A stretch of 64,000 nucleotides of DNA from Actinomadura sp. NAK00032 (GTDB lineage: Bacteria > Actinomycetota > Actinomycetes > Streptosporangiales > Streptosporangiaceae). Position 1 is the stretch's first letter. Each line of letters opens with the position of its first letter. Made by a program: the position numbers and the translations under genes. The stretch lies in the NCBI RefSeq assembly GCF_013364275.1, contig NZ_CP054932.1, positions 1,612,001 to 1,676,000 of the forward strand, read 5' to 3'. Shown here one piece after another: positions 24,346 through 34,023 of this stretch. The notes below the pieces were generated by a model. It searched no databases. It was not told where the DNA came from and saw nothing but the letters and a program-made list of their open reading frames with translations.

Positions 24346-27000
24346 TCATCCGGGTGAGCGCACGGCGTCGGCGTCCGGCGGGTCCGGCGGGTTCGGAGGG
24401 CCCGCCGGGTCCGGCGGCCGGGTGCCGCGGTGCCGGGCGGCCTTGGCGGCGGCGTCGGCCAGCAGCACGGCGGGAACGGCGGTGAGGGCGATCAGCCAGC
24501 CGAGCGCGGACGGCGGGCCGCCGCCGAGCAGGTCCGCCACCGGCGGGATCCCGAGGAACACGGCCATCAGCACCGCGTCGGCGGCGACCGCCCCGAGCAG
24601 CAGCGGGTTGCCGGTCCAGCGGAGCCGGCCCGCCCACCGCGACTCGCTGCGGCACGCTAACGCGGCGGCCATCTGGCCGAGCATGACCGTGGCGAACGCG
24701 GTCCCGGACGCGGTGGACAGCAGGCCGTCGGAGGGCGTCTCGCCCCAGCTCCAGCCGCCGGCGGCGAGGACGGCGGCGAACGCGGCCATGGTCACGGCGG
24801 CCTCGGCGGGACCGAGGACGCCGAAGACCCGGCCGAGCAGCCGGCGGTCGATCAGCCGCCCGGTGCGGGCGCGGCCGTCCATCGTGCGGTGCCCGGCGGG
24901 CTCGGCGCCGAGCGCGAGCGCGGGCAGGATGTCGGTGCCGATGTCCAGGGCCAGGATCTGCAGGACGCCGAGCGCCGGCGGCAGCGCCCCGCCGGTGGCC
25001 GCCCACAGCACGAACGGCACCAGCTCGGCGACGTTGTCGGTGAGGTGGTAGGTCAGGAACCGGCGGATGTTGGCGTAGGTCGCGCGGCCCAGCTCCACCG
25101 CCGCGACGATCGTGGCGAAGTGGTCGTCCAGCAGGACGAGGTCGGCGGCCTCGCGGGCGACGTCGGTGCCGGACGCGCCCATCGCCACGCCGATGTCGGC
25201 CTGCCGCAGCGCCGGGCCGTCGTTGACGCCGTCGCCGGTCATCGCCACCACGTGCCCGCGCGCCTGCAGTGCCTTGGCGATCCGCAGCTTGTCCTCGGGG
25301 GTGACCCGCGCGACGACCACGCCGTCGCGGTCCAGCAGCCGGCCGAGTCCGGCCTCGTCGCGGGGGAGGCCGGCGCCGGTCACCACCGGGGCGTCCGGCC
25401 CGGCCAGCCCGACGGCGGCCGCGATCGCGCGGGCCGTCGCCGGATGGTCACCGGTGATCATGGCGAGCCGGATCCCGGCCCGGCGGCAGGACGCGATGGC
25501 CCCGGCGACGTCGTCGCGAGGCGGGTCCTCCAGGCCGACCAGGCCCAGCAGCGTCAGCTCCCGCTCGGCCCGGTCGGGGTCGGTGGGCAGGCCCGCGGGC
25601 AGGTCGTCCGGCAGATCCGGCGGCCGGCGCACGGCGACGGCGAGGACGCGCAGGCCCCGCGCGGTCATCGCGGCGAGCGCGTCCTCGGCGCCGGGCACGG
25701 GCGCGCAGCGCGGCAGCACCGAGTCCGGGGCGCCCTTCAGGTGCAGCCCGCTCGCGGTGAGCGTGGACGCGCGCCGCCGCCGCGCGTCGAACGGGTACCG
25801 GCGCAGCTCGGGCTCATCGGGCAGGTCGGCCCCGGCGCGCAGCGCGAGCGCGTGCAGGGCCGCCTCCATCGGGTCGCCGACCGCCCGCCAGCGGCCGTCC
25901 TGGCGCCGCGTCCGCCCGGTGGAGCAGCGGTAGGCGCTGACGGCGAGCGCCCGGACGGCGTCCACCGCGGCGGGTCCGCCGAGGAGCCGGCCTTCGGGGG
26001 AGTAGCCGGCGCCCTCGATCCGCACTGTCCCGGACGGCGTCCACACCCGGACGGCCGTCATCTCGTTGCGCGTCAGCGTGCCGGTCTTGTCGGTGCAGAT
26101 GAACGTCGTGGAGCCGAGGGTCTCCACCGCCTCCAGCCGCCGCACGAGCGCCTTGCGTCCGGCCATCCGCTGCGCAGCGCGGGCCAGGGACAGCGTGACG
26201 GTCGGCAGCAGGCCCTCCGGCACCAGCGCGACGGTGACACCCACCGCAAGCAGGAACCCTTCGCTGGGTGTCGGACCCAGCAGGACGGTGGCGCCGAAGA
26301 ACGCCGCGCCGACGGCGACCGCGACGAACGCGATGGTCCGGACCACCCGGTGCAGCTCCACGGACAGCGGGCTCGGGCGCCGCCGGGCGGTGCGGGTCAG
26401 CGCGGCGATGCCCGCCAGCCGGGTCCGCGCCCCGGTCGCGACGACCGCCGCCTCCGCCTCGCCCTCGGTCACGAACGTGCCCGCGTGCACGCGGGCGCCC
26501 GCCTCGGGCCGCACCGGGACGCTCTCGCCGGTGAGCGTCGACTCGTCCACCGCCAGGGAATGCGCTTCCAGCAGGTCGGCGTCGGCGGAGATCCGGTCGC
26601 CGGCCCGCAGCAGGACGACGTCCCCGGCCACGAGGGCGGTGGTGTCGACCAGCACGCGGCGGCCGTCCCGGCGGACGGCCGCCCGCGTCGGCAGCAGCTC
26701 CCGCAGCCGCCGCCCGGCCCGTTCGGCGCGGTACTCCTGGGCGAACGCGAAGACCCCGTTGAGCACGACCACGACGGCGATCGCCACCGCGAGCTGCGGC
26801 ATGCCGCCCGCGTAGGCGAGCAGCGCCGCCGCCCACAGCAGCAGCGCGAAGAAGTGCACCAGCTGCCTGGCCAGCGAGATCAGCGGGGAGGGCGGCCGCT
26901 CCTGCGGGAGGGCGTTCGGGCCGTCCGCGCGCAGCCGTGCGGCGGCTTCGGCGGAGGTGAGTCCGCGCGCGGCGGGGGTCGGCGTCGTCTTCGTGACCAT
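24346..27000 (-). CDS. P2-type cation-transporting ATPase
   Basis: The 884-residue pump has the P-type order: an N-terminal cation ATPase domain (GLTSAEAAARLRADGPNALP), two helices, an actuator with TGES (STLTGESVPV), membrane motif VALVPEGLLPTVTLSLA, phosphorylation site DKTGTLT, and hinge MTGDGVNDGPAL, then six C-terminal helices with a QILALDIGTDILPALALGAE segment. The VPEG form of helix 4 is that of P2 (Ca2+/Na+/K+-type) pumps, not heavy-metal pumps; the ion cannot be told. It ends 43 bases before arcD and could be co-transcribed with the arc genes. Ion pumping is a plausible use of ATP made by ArcC. Confidence 0.92.
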   Translation of the reverse strand: MVTKTTPTPAARGLTSAEAAARLRADGPNALPQERPPSPLISLARQLVHFFALLLWAAALLAYAGGMPQLAVAIAVVVVLNGVFAFAQEYRAERAGRRLRELLPTRAAVRRDGRRVLVDTTALVAGDVVLLRAGDRISADADLLEAHSLAVDESTLTGESVPVRPEAGARVHAGTFVTEGEAEAAVVATGARTRLAGIAALTRTARRRPSPLSVELHRVVRTIAFVAVAVGAAFFGATVLLGPTPSEGFLLAVGVTVALVPEGLLPTVTLSLARAAQRMAGRKALVRRLEAVETLGSTTFICTDKTGTLTRNEMTAVRVWTPSGTVRIEGAGYSPEGRLLGGPAAVDAVRALAVSAYRCSTGRTRRQDGRWRAVGDPMEAALHALALRAGADLPDEPELRRYPFDARRRRASTLTASGLHLKGAPDSVLPRCAPVPGAEDALAAMTARGLRVLAVAVRRPPDLPDDLPAGLPTDPDRAERELTLLGLVGLEDPPRDDVAGAIASCRRAGIRLAMITGDHPATARAIAAAVGLAGPDAPVVTGAGLPRDEAGLGRLLDRDGVVVARVTPEDKLRIAKALQARGHVVAMTGDGVNDGPALRQADIGVAMGASGTDVAREAADLVLLDDHFATIVAAVELGRATYANIRRFLTYHLTDNVAELVPFVLWAATGGALPPALGVLQILALDIGTDILPALALGAEPAGHRTMDGRARTGRLIDRRLLGRVFGVLGPAEAAVTMAAFAAVLAAGGWSWGETPSDGLLSTASGTAFATVMLGQMAAALACRSESRWAGRLRWTGNPLLLGAVAADAVLMAVFLGIPPVADLLGGGPPSALGWLIALTAVPAVLLADAAAKAARHRGTRPPDPAGPPNPPDPPDADAVRSPG

Positions 27001-27070
27001 GGGACCAGCGGCTCCGGTGCGCGACGTGCATCGTTTTCGAGGGCGGGGCGGGATTCGGCTGGAGCGCCGG

Positions 27071-27913
27071 TCACGCGGGCGCGGGGTGGGGCCTGCGGTG
27101 CTGGCCGGGGCGGACGGCGCCGGAGCGGAGCGTGCGCCGGGCGGGGCCGCGCCAGCGGTTGACGCCGATCCGCGGCAGCCGCGCCGTCCCGCCGGTGGCG
27201 GAGCTGACGACGTCCTCGGCGAAGTGCGCCTCCAGGGCCGCGATGTCCCCGTCCTGGGCGGCGAGGAAGGTCACCAGGAGGCGCCGGTGCTCGCCGGTGT
27301 CGGTGGGCTCGCACCGCCCGGTGCTCAAGTGCTTGCGGGCGCGGCTCACCAGCTGCCGGACGTTGGCCGGGCTGAGCTGGATGATCTCGGCGATCTGCTC
27401 GTAGGGGTAGAGGAAGGCCACCCGCAGGACGTAGGCGGCGCGCTGGGCCGGCGTCAGCCGTTCGAGCAGCAGGAGCAGCGCGCGGCCGAGCGCCTCCTCC
27501 CGCTCGGCCCCGGCGGCCGGATCGGAGCCGGGGTCGACGGGCTCGGGCGTCCAGGACCCGACGTAGGTCTCGCGGCGGACCCGGGCGGACTTCAGCGCGT
27601 TGAGGGCCAGCCGCGTGGTGATCAGGGTCAGGAACGCCGCCGGGTTGGCGATGGCCGCGTGGTCGGCGTGCTGCCAGCGCAGCCAGGCGTCCTGGACGAC
27701 ATCCTCGGCCTCCGCCTTGCTGAGCAGCATCCGGTAGGCGATGCCGAAGAGCCGCGGGCGTATCTCGGTGAACGTGGCGGCGGCCTCTTCAAGGGAGCCC
27801 GGCCGGTCTTGTCTGGCGTAATGCGTGCTTGCCGGTGCCTTCGGAACAATGGTTCCGGTGCTGAATGCGGTACCGGTCGCCGGGCGGCCTTCGTTGCGGT
27901 GGTCGTGTGCCAT
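27071..27913 (-). CDS. ECF sigma factor (SigJ/ECF41-like) with shortened SnoaL-type C-terminus
   Basis: The 280-residue protein has sigma-70 region 2 (FTEIRPRLFGIAYRMLLSKA, then EDVVQDAWLRW) and region 4 (LTPAQRAAYVLRVAFLYPYE, then QLSPANVRQLVSRARKHL). Family members then carry about 110-120 residues of SnoaL-like domain that controls activity. Here that part begins (RRLLVTFLAAQDGDIAALEAHFAEDVVSS) but after ATGG changes to Arg/Pro-rich sequence and stops, so roughly the last half or more is missing or replaced. I start at the ATG at 27913 with GGGAGGATGGA upstream. It precedes the P-type ATPase by 70 bases. Confidence 0.88.
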   Translation of the reverse strand: MAHDHRNEGRPATGTAFSTGTIVPKAPASTHYARQDRPGSLEEAAATFTEIRPRLFGIAYRMLLSKAEAEDVVQDAWLRWQHADHAAIANPAAFLTLITTRLALNALKSARVRRETYVGSWTPEPVDPGSDPAAGAEREEALGRALLLLLERLTPAQRAAYVLRVAFLYPYEQIAEIIQLSPANVRQLVSRARKHLSTGRCEPTDTGEHRRLLVTFLAAQDGDIAALEAHFAEDVVSSATGGTARLPRIGVNRWRGPARRTLRSGAVRPGQHRRPHPAPA

Positions 27914-28138
27914 TCCATCCTCCCAGGGCCAGGCTTCGCCGGACGAACCAGGCTTACCTTCCTTACCTTCTCCTGGCGGCCATGACGTGGCATGACATGA
28001 ACGCATGAGATCGAAGAATGGTGAGTAGAGAGAGCGGAACTTGCGTTATGTGAACGGATGCTCGCGGAAGTTATAACGGGTATGCCGAAAGGTCGGAACC
28101 GTCCGCTCGGAACGGTTCCGACTTCGCCCGCCGACGGG

Positions 28139-30892
28139 TCAGCCGGCGGTCTCTTCGTGCTCCAGGTAAAGGCGCGCGAGCTGCACGCGCGAATTCACTC
28201 CGAGCTTTTGGAAGACGTGCATGACGTGCGTGCCGACCGTGGCCGGGGAAAGGAAGAGCCGCGCGGCGGCCTCGCGGTTGGTCGCGCCCTCGGCGACGAG
28301 CGCGGTGACCCGCCGCTCGGCCGGGGTCAGCGCGTGCCAGCCCCGCGCCTCCCGGCGGGGCTTCGGGCGCCGCCGCTGCCGCTGCCCGGCGGCGCCCAGC
28401 CTGCGGCGGATCCGCGCCGCCTCGCTCGCGGCGCCCGTCCGGGCGTAGCCGTCCTCGGCCTCGGTGAGGTGCGCGACGGCCGCGTCGCGGTCGGCGTCCA
28501 GGAGCAGCCGCCCGGCGTCCTCCAGGGCGGAGGCGAGCGCCAGCGGGTAGGGGCATCCGCGCAGGATCCCGATGGCCCGCCGCAGCGGGGCGGCATCGTC
28601 GTCCAGCAGCCCGCGCGCGTGCGCGGCGACCGCCGCGAAGAACGGGACGCCGGGGTTCAGCGCTGCCCGGCGCTCCGCCTCGGCGACCACGGCCGCGGCG
28701 TGGCCGGACCGGCCGGCGCTCAGCGCCATCCGCACGAAGCGGGGGTCGTCCGCCGGCCAGGCGCCCGGCCGGCGCAGCCCGTCGGCCTCGCCCGCGCCGA
28801 GCATCCGCCCCGCGCGGGCGGACGGGTGCGAGGACGCGAACGCGGCGTCGCCGGGACTCGCGGCGCTGGGTTTCGCGGCGGCGGACTCGCCGGTCAGCGC
28901 CGCGACTCGTCCGACCACGCACAGCGCGTCGAAGCAGATGGCCTCGCCCGCGCCGGACTCCTCGGCCAGCGCGAGCGCGGCCTCGGCCTCGGCCCGCGCC
29001 TCGGCCAGCAGGCCCGCCGCCAGCAGCAGACGGGCGTGCGTGGCCAGCCACAGGGGCAGGCCCTGGGCGCGGCCGGGGCGGCGCGCCGCGGCGGTGCCGT
29101 CCGCCGCCTCGCGCAGCCCCTCCTCCACGCGGCCGGTCATGCCGTGCAGCGACGCCCGCCAGACGGCCGGCCCGAAGACCGCGGCCGGGTCCGGCGCGGC
29201 GGCGACGGCCGCGGCGGCGAGGCGCTCGGCCGCGGCGAAGTCCAGCCGGCGGGCCCGTGCGACGGAGTCGGTGGTGTGGAGCAGCGCCAGGGCGGCGCCG
29301 TCCCCGGCTCGCGCGGCGGCCTCGGTGGCGGGTGCGAGCAGCTGGTCGGCGGCGGCGATGTCGCCGGTCAGGAGGGTGGAAGCGCACTGCACGGCCATCA
29401 GTTGGGCGCGCATGCCGTCCGGCAGCCCGTCGAGGCGGGCACCCGGCCCGCTGAACCGCAGTGCCTCGGCGAACGAACCCTGCAGCGCCGACAGGCCCGC
29501 GTCCAGCCGGATCCGGCCTTCGACGGCCGCGGGCAGCGGACCGTCCAGGACCGAGTCGGCGAGCCTGCGGCCCTCGCCGCCCCGGCCGACGCGGGCGAGC
29601 AGGGGGACGGCCTCCGCGACGGCGGCGGCCCGTTCCGGTGAGCCGGCGGGCGCGAGCGCGACGGCCTGCCGGGCGATCGGCGCGGCGGCGTCCGGCGCGG
29701 CCTCCGCCAGCTCGTCCAGCGCCCTGCGCAGCAGCGCGGCGGTGTCGGCGTCACCGGGCTCGGCGGTCTCGGCCATGGCCAGGGCGACCTGGCCGATGGG
29801 CGCTCCCCGCGCCAGGCTCAGGTCGGCGGCCCGCCTGCGCAGCTCCCGCCGCCGCGCGGCGGGGACCGTTCCACGGATGGCCTCGCGGACGAGGTCGTGC
29901 CGGAAGCCGAGGGGGTCGCTGGAGCGGACGAGGTCGGCGTCGACGGCCTCCTGGAGCGCCGCGACGACCTCGGCGACGCCGTACCCGCCGAGTGCGGCGA
30001 GCCGGCCGGCGTCCAGGTCGCGGCCGAGCACCGACGCGAGCCGGAGCACCTCGCGGGCGGCCGGCGACAGGTGCCCGAGCAGGCGCCGCGCGGAACCGTA
30101 GGAGTGGACCGGCGAGTGGCGTCCGGCCAGGTGCGCCGTCCCGCCGGTCCGGGCGACCGCGCCCTCGCCGCTGAGCCCGCGGACGATCTCGGTGACCAGC
30201 AGCGGCCGCCCCTCGGCCCGCCGGACCAGGGCGAGGACGTCCGCGCCGGGCTCCGCGCCGAGCAGGTCGCCGGCGAGCCGGGCGGCGGCGTCCGCCGGCA
30301 GCGGGCCGAGGCGCATCGTGCGGGCGCCGAGGTCGGCGAGCCGGGCGACGGTGGCCCGCACGTCGGTGCCCGGCGACCCGGTGCGGACGGTGACCAGCCA
30401 GCGGACCGGGTGCGCGGACAGCCGCGCCGGCAGCGTGCGCAGCGCCAGCAGCGTTCCGGCGTCGCACCACTGGAGGTCGTCGACGACGACGAGCAGAGGC
30501 CGCTCTCGCGCCATCTGCTCCAACTGGTCACGCAGCGCCCGGAACAGCCAGAACCGCTGCTCGGCGGACTCGGAGAGCGTCCGGAACACGTCGGCGCCGA
30601 CGGCGGGGCCGTCCGAGGGCAGCGCCCGCAGCAGCGCCCCGAACGGAACGCCGCGCTCCTCGCGCTCGCCCGCCCCGGCGAGGACCCGGACCGGGAGGTT
30701 CTCCGCGATGGCCCGCGCCTCCCGCACGAGGCGGCTCTTGCCGGCCCCCGGGGCCGCCTCGACGAGCAGGACGCCGCCCTGCCCGACGCGCAGCCGCGCC
30801 AGCCACCCGGTCAGCTCGGCGATCTCGGCGTCGCGGCCCCGCAGCGGGAGCACGTCCCCGCGTGCTCCTCGCGCCATCTCCTCGACCGCCAT
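28139..30892 (-). CDS. LAL-type LuxR regulator, first of three
   Basis: The 917-residue protein has an AAA-type ATPase at the N-terminus (RGRDAEIAELTGWL; Walker A VEAAPGAGKSRLV; Walker B VVVDDLQWCD), a long alpha-helical repeat region, and a C-terminal LuxR HTH (LTPAERRVTALVAEGATNRE through VMHVFQKLGVNSRVQLARL). I choose the ATG at 30892 (MAVEEMARG) after a GGAGGAGG-rich leader. LAL regulators are usually pathway-specific activators that respond to small ligands. No biosynthetic cluster adjoins. A 16-base element shared with the third LAL gene lies 76 bases upstream. Confidence 0.9.
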   Translation of the reverse strand: MAVEEMARGARGDVLPLRGRDAEIAELTGWLARLRVGQGGVLLVEAAPGAGKSRLVREARAIAENLPVRVLAGAGEREERGVPFGALLRALPSDGPAVGADVFRTLSESAEQRFWLFRALRDQLEQMARERPLLVVVDDLQWCDAGTLLALRTLPARLSAHPVRWLVTVRTGSPGTDVRATVARLADLGARTMRLGPLPADAAARLAGDLLGAEPGADVLALVRRAEGRPLLVTEIVRGLSGEGAVARTGGTAHLAGRHSPVHSYGSARRLLGHLSPAAREVLRLASVLGRDLDAGRLAALGGYGVAEVVAALQEAVDADLVRSSDPLGFRHDLVREAIRGTVPAARRRELRRRAADLSLARGAPIGQVALAMAETAEPGDADTAALLRRALDELAEAAPDAAAPIARQAVALAPAGSPERAAAVAEAVPLLARVGRGGEGRRLADSVLDGPLPAAVEGRIRLDAGLSALQGSFAEALRFSGPGARLDGLPDGMRAQLMAVQCASTLLTGDIAAADQLLAPATEAAARAGDGAALALLHTTDSVARARRLDFAAAERLAAAAVAAAPDPAAVFGPAVWRASLHGMTGRVEEGLREAADGTAAARRPGRAQGLPLWLATHARLLLAAGLLAEARAEAEAALALAEESGAGEAICFDALCVVGRVAALTGESAAAKPSAASPGDAAFASSHPSARAGRMLGAGEADGLRRPGAWPADDPRFVRMALSAGRSGHAAAVVAEAERRAALNPGVPFFAAVAAHARGLLDDDAAPLRRAIGILRGCPYPLALASALEDAGRLLLDADRDAAVAHLTEAEDGYARTGAASEAARIRRRLGAAGQRQRRRPKPRREARGWHALTPAERRVTALVAEGATNREAAARLFLSPATVGTHVMHVFQKLGVNSRVQLARLYLEHEETAG

Positions 30893-30967
30893 GCCCCCCG
30901 CCTCCTCCGTCCGGCCCGGTGGCGGACGATCGCCGCCGGTACCCCACACTCTCGCCGGGTACGGGTC

Positions 30968-30983
30968 GCGGTCGCATCAGGGA
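30968..30983 (-). promoter_or_regulatory. Element shared by two LAL gene promoters
   Basis: On the sense (minus) strand it reads TCCCTGATGCGACCGC. The identical 16 bases occur at 36902-36917 before the third LAL gene at nearly the same distance from the start codon (76 versus 68 bases). It may be a promoter element or activator site. Confidence 0.4.
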
Positions 30984-31049
30984 CATACCTGGCCGGGGCA
31001 CTAGGGAGGCCCCAGGGACCCCGGGAGTGCCGGGCACCGGCACGGGGGA

Positions 31050-33833
31050 TCAGAAGTGGTCTTCGAGCTGGTGGCGGGAGGTGATGCCGAGCTTCGTGAA
31101 GACCTGGCGCAGGTGGTGCTCGACGGTGCGCGGGCTGACGTACAGCCGGGTGCCGATCTCCTTGTTCGTCAGCCCGGCGCGGGCCAGCGCGGCGATCTCC
31201 GCCTCCCGTGGGGTGAGCGCCGCCGCGGCCCCGGCGGTCCGCTCCCGGGCGGTCTCCCCGGTGGCCCGCAGTTCGCGCGCGGCCCGGCGGGCGAAGGCCG
31301 CCATGCCGATCTCGGTGAACAGGTCGAGGGCGGTGCGCAGGTGCTCGCGGGCCTCGGCGCGGCGGCGCTCGCGGCGGAGGCGCTCACCGTAGAGCAGGTG
31401 GGCGCGGGCGAGATCGGAGCGGACGCGGGTCCGGCCGAGGCGGTCGATCGACTCCCGGTGCAGGGGCTCGGCGTCCGCGTCGTCCGCCAGCAGCGCCCGC
31501 GACCGGGCCGCGACCCCGAGCGCCCAGTCGGTGCCCCCGGCCGCGGCGGTCTCGGTGACGCGGCGCAGCGCCCCGGCCGCCGCCTCGCCGCCGCCGGTGC
31601 GCGCGGCCGCCTCGACGAGTTCGACCGCCGCCCAGTTGCCGACGCCCGGGTCCCGCTCGTGGCCGGCGGCCCGCTCGGCGGCCGCCAGCGCGTCGCCGTA
31701 GCGGCCGAGGCCGTTGCCGAGCACCGCCGCCGCCAGTTCCGCGGCGGCGACCCCGAGGCCCTCCCCGCGCTCGGCCGCCTCCGCGGCGGCGGCCTCGGCC
31801 AGCGCGGACGTCTCGGCCTCGCGGCCGCGTAAGGCGGCGAGGGCCAGCGCCGCGTACGGCGCGAGCCGTCCGCCCGCCGCCGCCATGGCGCCCGGCACCT
31901 CGCCGGTCAGGGCCTCGGCGGCGGCCAAGTCGCCGGTGAGCAGCAGCACCTGGGCGCGCATGGTGAGGGCGAGCGGCAGCTCGCCGAGTGCACCGGCGCC
32001 GCGCGCCAGCTCCAGGAACCGGCCGGACAGCTCGACCAGGCGGCCGTCGTCCCAGACATGCCAGGCGGCGACGCAGGCCGGCCACATCCAGCGCAGCTCC
32101 TCGTCGGCGGGCATGCCGTCGCCGAACGCGGCCACGGCCTGCCGGAGCACCGGCACCGCCGCCGCGGTCCCCTCCTTGCCCAGCACCGCGAACCCGTCCA
32201 GCAGCAGGTCGGACGCGCGCGGGGGGTGCGGCGGGCGCGGCGCCGCCCCGGCGGCGCGGGCCATGTCCGCCATGCCGCCGCCGGGCCGGGCCAGCCGGCC
32301 GGCGAACATCCCGGCGAACACCGCGTCCAGGTAGGCCGCGCGGGCCAGCCCGGCGTCGAACGGTTCGAGTCGCTCGGCGGCCCGCACGAGCAACGACGGG
32401 GCGTCGCCGCCCCGGTTCTCGGCGAACGCGAGCCGGCCCCGCAGGACGTCCGCGCGGGCCTGCTGGAACGTGTCGAGCAGCCCGGTCCCGACCGCCAGCA
32501 GCGCCCGCGCGGACGCGAGCGCCCCGGCGAGATGCGCGGTCTCGGCGGCGGCGAGGACGCGTTCGGCCTGCCGCCCGGCCTCGGGGGTGAGCGCGGCCGC
32601 CCGCTCCAGGAAGGCCGCGGCGGCGGCCAGGCCGCCGCGTTCCCGGGCGCGCCCGGCGGAGCGTTCGAGGTCGGCGGCGATGCCCTCGTCGGGGTGGGCG
32701 GCGCCGTGCGCGCGATGCCAGGCGCGCCGGTCGAGGTCGGCGTCGGCGGTCACCTCCGCCAGCGCCCGGTGGGCCCGCCGGCGCTCCGGCGGCCCGGCCG
32801 CGTCGTACACCGCGGAACGGTCGAACGGGTCCCGGAAGCGCACCGGCCCGCCGACCTCGACCAGCCCGCCGGCCGCCTCGACCGCCGCCGCGCCGGCGCC
32901 GAGCAGCGCGGCGGCGCGCCGCAGCAGATCCGGGTCTCCGACGGGTTCGGCGGCGGCCAGCAGCAGCACGGTCCGGGCGCCGGGCGGCAGGTCGCCGAGC
33001 CTTCGGCGGAGCCGGTCCGGCGCCGCCGCCCCGGTGGCCGCCGTCGGGAACCCGCCCGCGGACACGGCGCGGGGGAGTTCCAGCAGCGCGCGCGGGTTGC
33101 CGCGCGCCTCGGCCAGGATCCGGTCGCGCACCTGCTCGTCCAGCGGCCCCGGGACCGCCCGTCCGACGAGCGTGCGCGCGTCGGCGTCCGGCAGGCCGCC
33201 GACCTCCAGTACGGGCAGACCTGGGAGGACGTCCGTCCCGGCGGGCTCCCGGACGGCGAAGACGAGGGCCGCGCCCGCCACCGCGAGGCCGTCGGCGGCC
33301 TCGGCGAGCAGCCGCGCCGAGGCGGGGTCGAGCCACTGGGCGTCGTCGACCAGGCACACGAGCGGGCGCTGCTCGGCGGCGCGGGCCAGCAGACCGAGCA
33401 CGGCGGCGCCGAGCAGGGGGAGGTCGGGGACCGGACCGGCGCGCATCCCGAACGCCGTGCCGAGCGCGTCCTGCTGCGGGCCGGGCAGGCCGTCGAGCAG
33501 GTCCAGCATCGGCACGCACAGCTGGTGGACGGCCGCGAAGGGCAGCTCCATCTCCGTCCTGACCCCGGCGGCGGCCGCGACCCGGCATCCCGCTGGCTCA
33601 GCGGACTCCGCGGATTCGGTGGACTCCGTGGCTTCGGCGGCGAGGTGGTCCAGCAGCGCGGACTTGCCGACTCCGGCCGCGCCGCGCAGCACCAGCACCG
33701 GGCTCCCGCCGCCGCGGACGTCCGCGAGCAGCCGGCCGAGCGCCCCGCGCTCCGCGGCCCTGCCCACCAGCGACGGCGGCCGTCCCGTCCCGAACGCGGA
33801 CCGACCAGCTGCAGAATCCGACTCTTCGGGCAT
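31050..33833 (-). CDS. LAL-type LuxR regulator, second of three
   Basis: The 927-residue protein has the LAL layout: VGRAAERGALGRLLADV, Walker A GAAGVGKSALL, Walker B VCLVDDAQWLD, helical repeats, and a C-terminal LuxR HTH (LTPREAEIAALARAGLTNKE through LRQVFTKLGITSRHQLEDHF). Its HTH resembles that of the LuxR remnant at 17292 more than those of its neighbours (both have FTKLxITSRHQL), so the remnant may be a lost paralog of this gene. A TES/AES-rich insertion (residues 68-78) follows the Walker A helix. It does not carry the TGATGCGA element of the flanking LAL genes. Confidence 0.9.
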   Translation of the reverse strand: MPEESDSAAGRSAFGTGRPPSLVGRAAERGALGRLLADVRGGGSPVLVLRGAAGVGKSALLDHLAAEATESTESAESAEPAGCRVAAAAGVRTEMELPFAAVHQLCVPMLDLLDGLPGPQQDALGTAFGMRAGPVPDLPLLGAAVLGLLARAAEQRPLVCLVDDAQWLDPASARLLAEAADGLAVAGAALVFAVREPAGTDVLPGLPVLEVGGLPDADARTLVGRAVPGPLDEQVRDRILAEARGNPRALLELPRAVSAGGFPTAATGAAAPDRLRRRLGDLPPGARTVLLLAAAEPVGDPDLLRRAAALLGAGAAAVEAAGGLVEVGGPVRFRDPFDRSAVYDAAGPPERRRAHRALAEVTADADLDRRAWHRAHGAAHPDEGIAADLERSAGRARERGGLAAAAAFLERAAALTPEAGRQAERVLAAAETAHLAGALASARALLAVGTGLLDTFQQARADVLRGRLAFAENRGGDAPSLLVRAAERLEPFDAGLARAAYLDAVFAGMFAGRLARPGGGMADMARAAGAAPRPPHPPRASDLLLDGFAVLGKEGTAAAVPVLRQAVAAFGDGMPADEELRWMWPACVAAWHVWDDGRLVELSGRFLELARGAGALGELPLALTMRAQVLLLTGDLAAAEALTGEVPGAMAAAGGRLAPYAALALAALRGREAETSALAEAAAAEAAERGEGLGVAAAELAAAVLGNGLGRYGDALAAAERAAGHERDPGVGNWAAVELVEAAARTGGGEAAAGALRRVTETAAAGGTDWALGVAARSRALLADDADAEPLHRESIDRLGRTRVRSDLARAHLLYGERLRRERRRAEAREHLRTALDLFTEIGMAAFARRAARELRATGETARERTAGAAAALTPREAEIAALARAGLTNKEIGTRLYVSPRTVEHHLRQVFTKLGITSRHQLEDHF

Positions 33834-33891
33834 CCAACCCTGTCTTCCGTGCCGCGCAGCACCGGCGGCGCCAGGACGACCGGGCTGTCAT

Positions 33892-33923
33892 CTAATGCAA
33901 CATCTCATTATCCAATGCAATAT
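33892..33923 (-). promoter_or_regulatory. Direct repeat in the AT-rich promoter region of the second LAL gene
   Basis: CTAATGCAACAT (33892-33903) and CCAATGCAATAT (33912-33923) repeat with a 20-base period, about two helical turns, in an unusually AT-rich patch 59 bases upstream of the LAL start. The spacing suits two regulator dimers on one DNA face. Inference only. Confidence 0.35.
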
Positions 33924-34023
33924 GCCGAAAAACGCGCAACGCCACCCGAAACGCGCATCAACCGTTAAGCGCGGCAGGGGGAAGGGTGGCGCGGGCAGGA
34001 CGCCGGGCTACGCGGCTACGCGG

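Noticed and set aside
27914..28138. Autoregulated ECF41-type promoter upstream of the sigma gene
   Set aside because: TGTCA and CGTC occur, but not at the spacing expected for this group, so I do not annotate a promoter.
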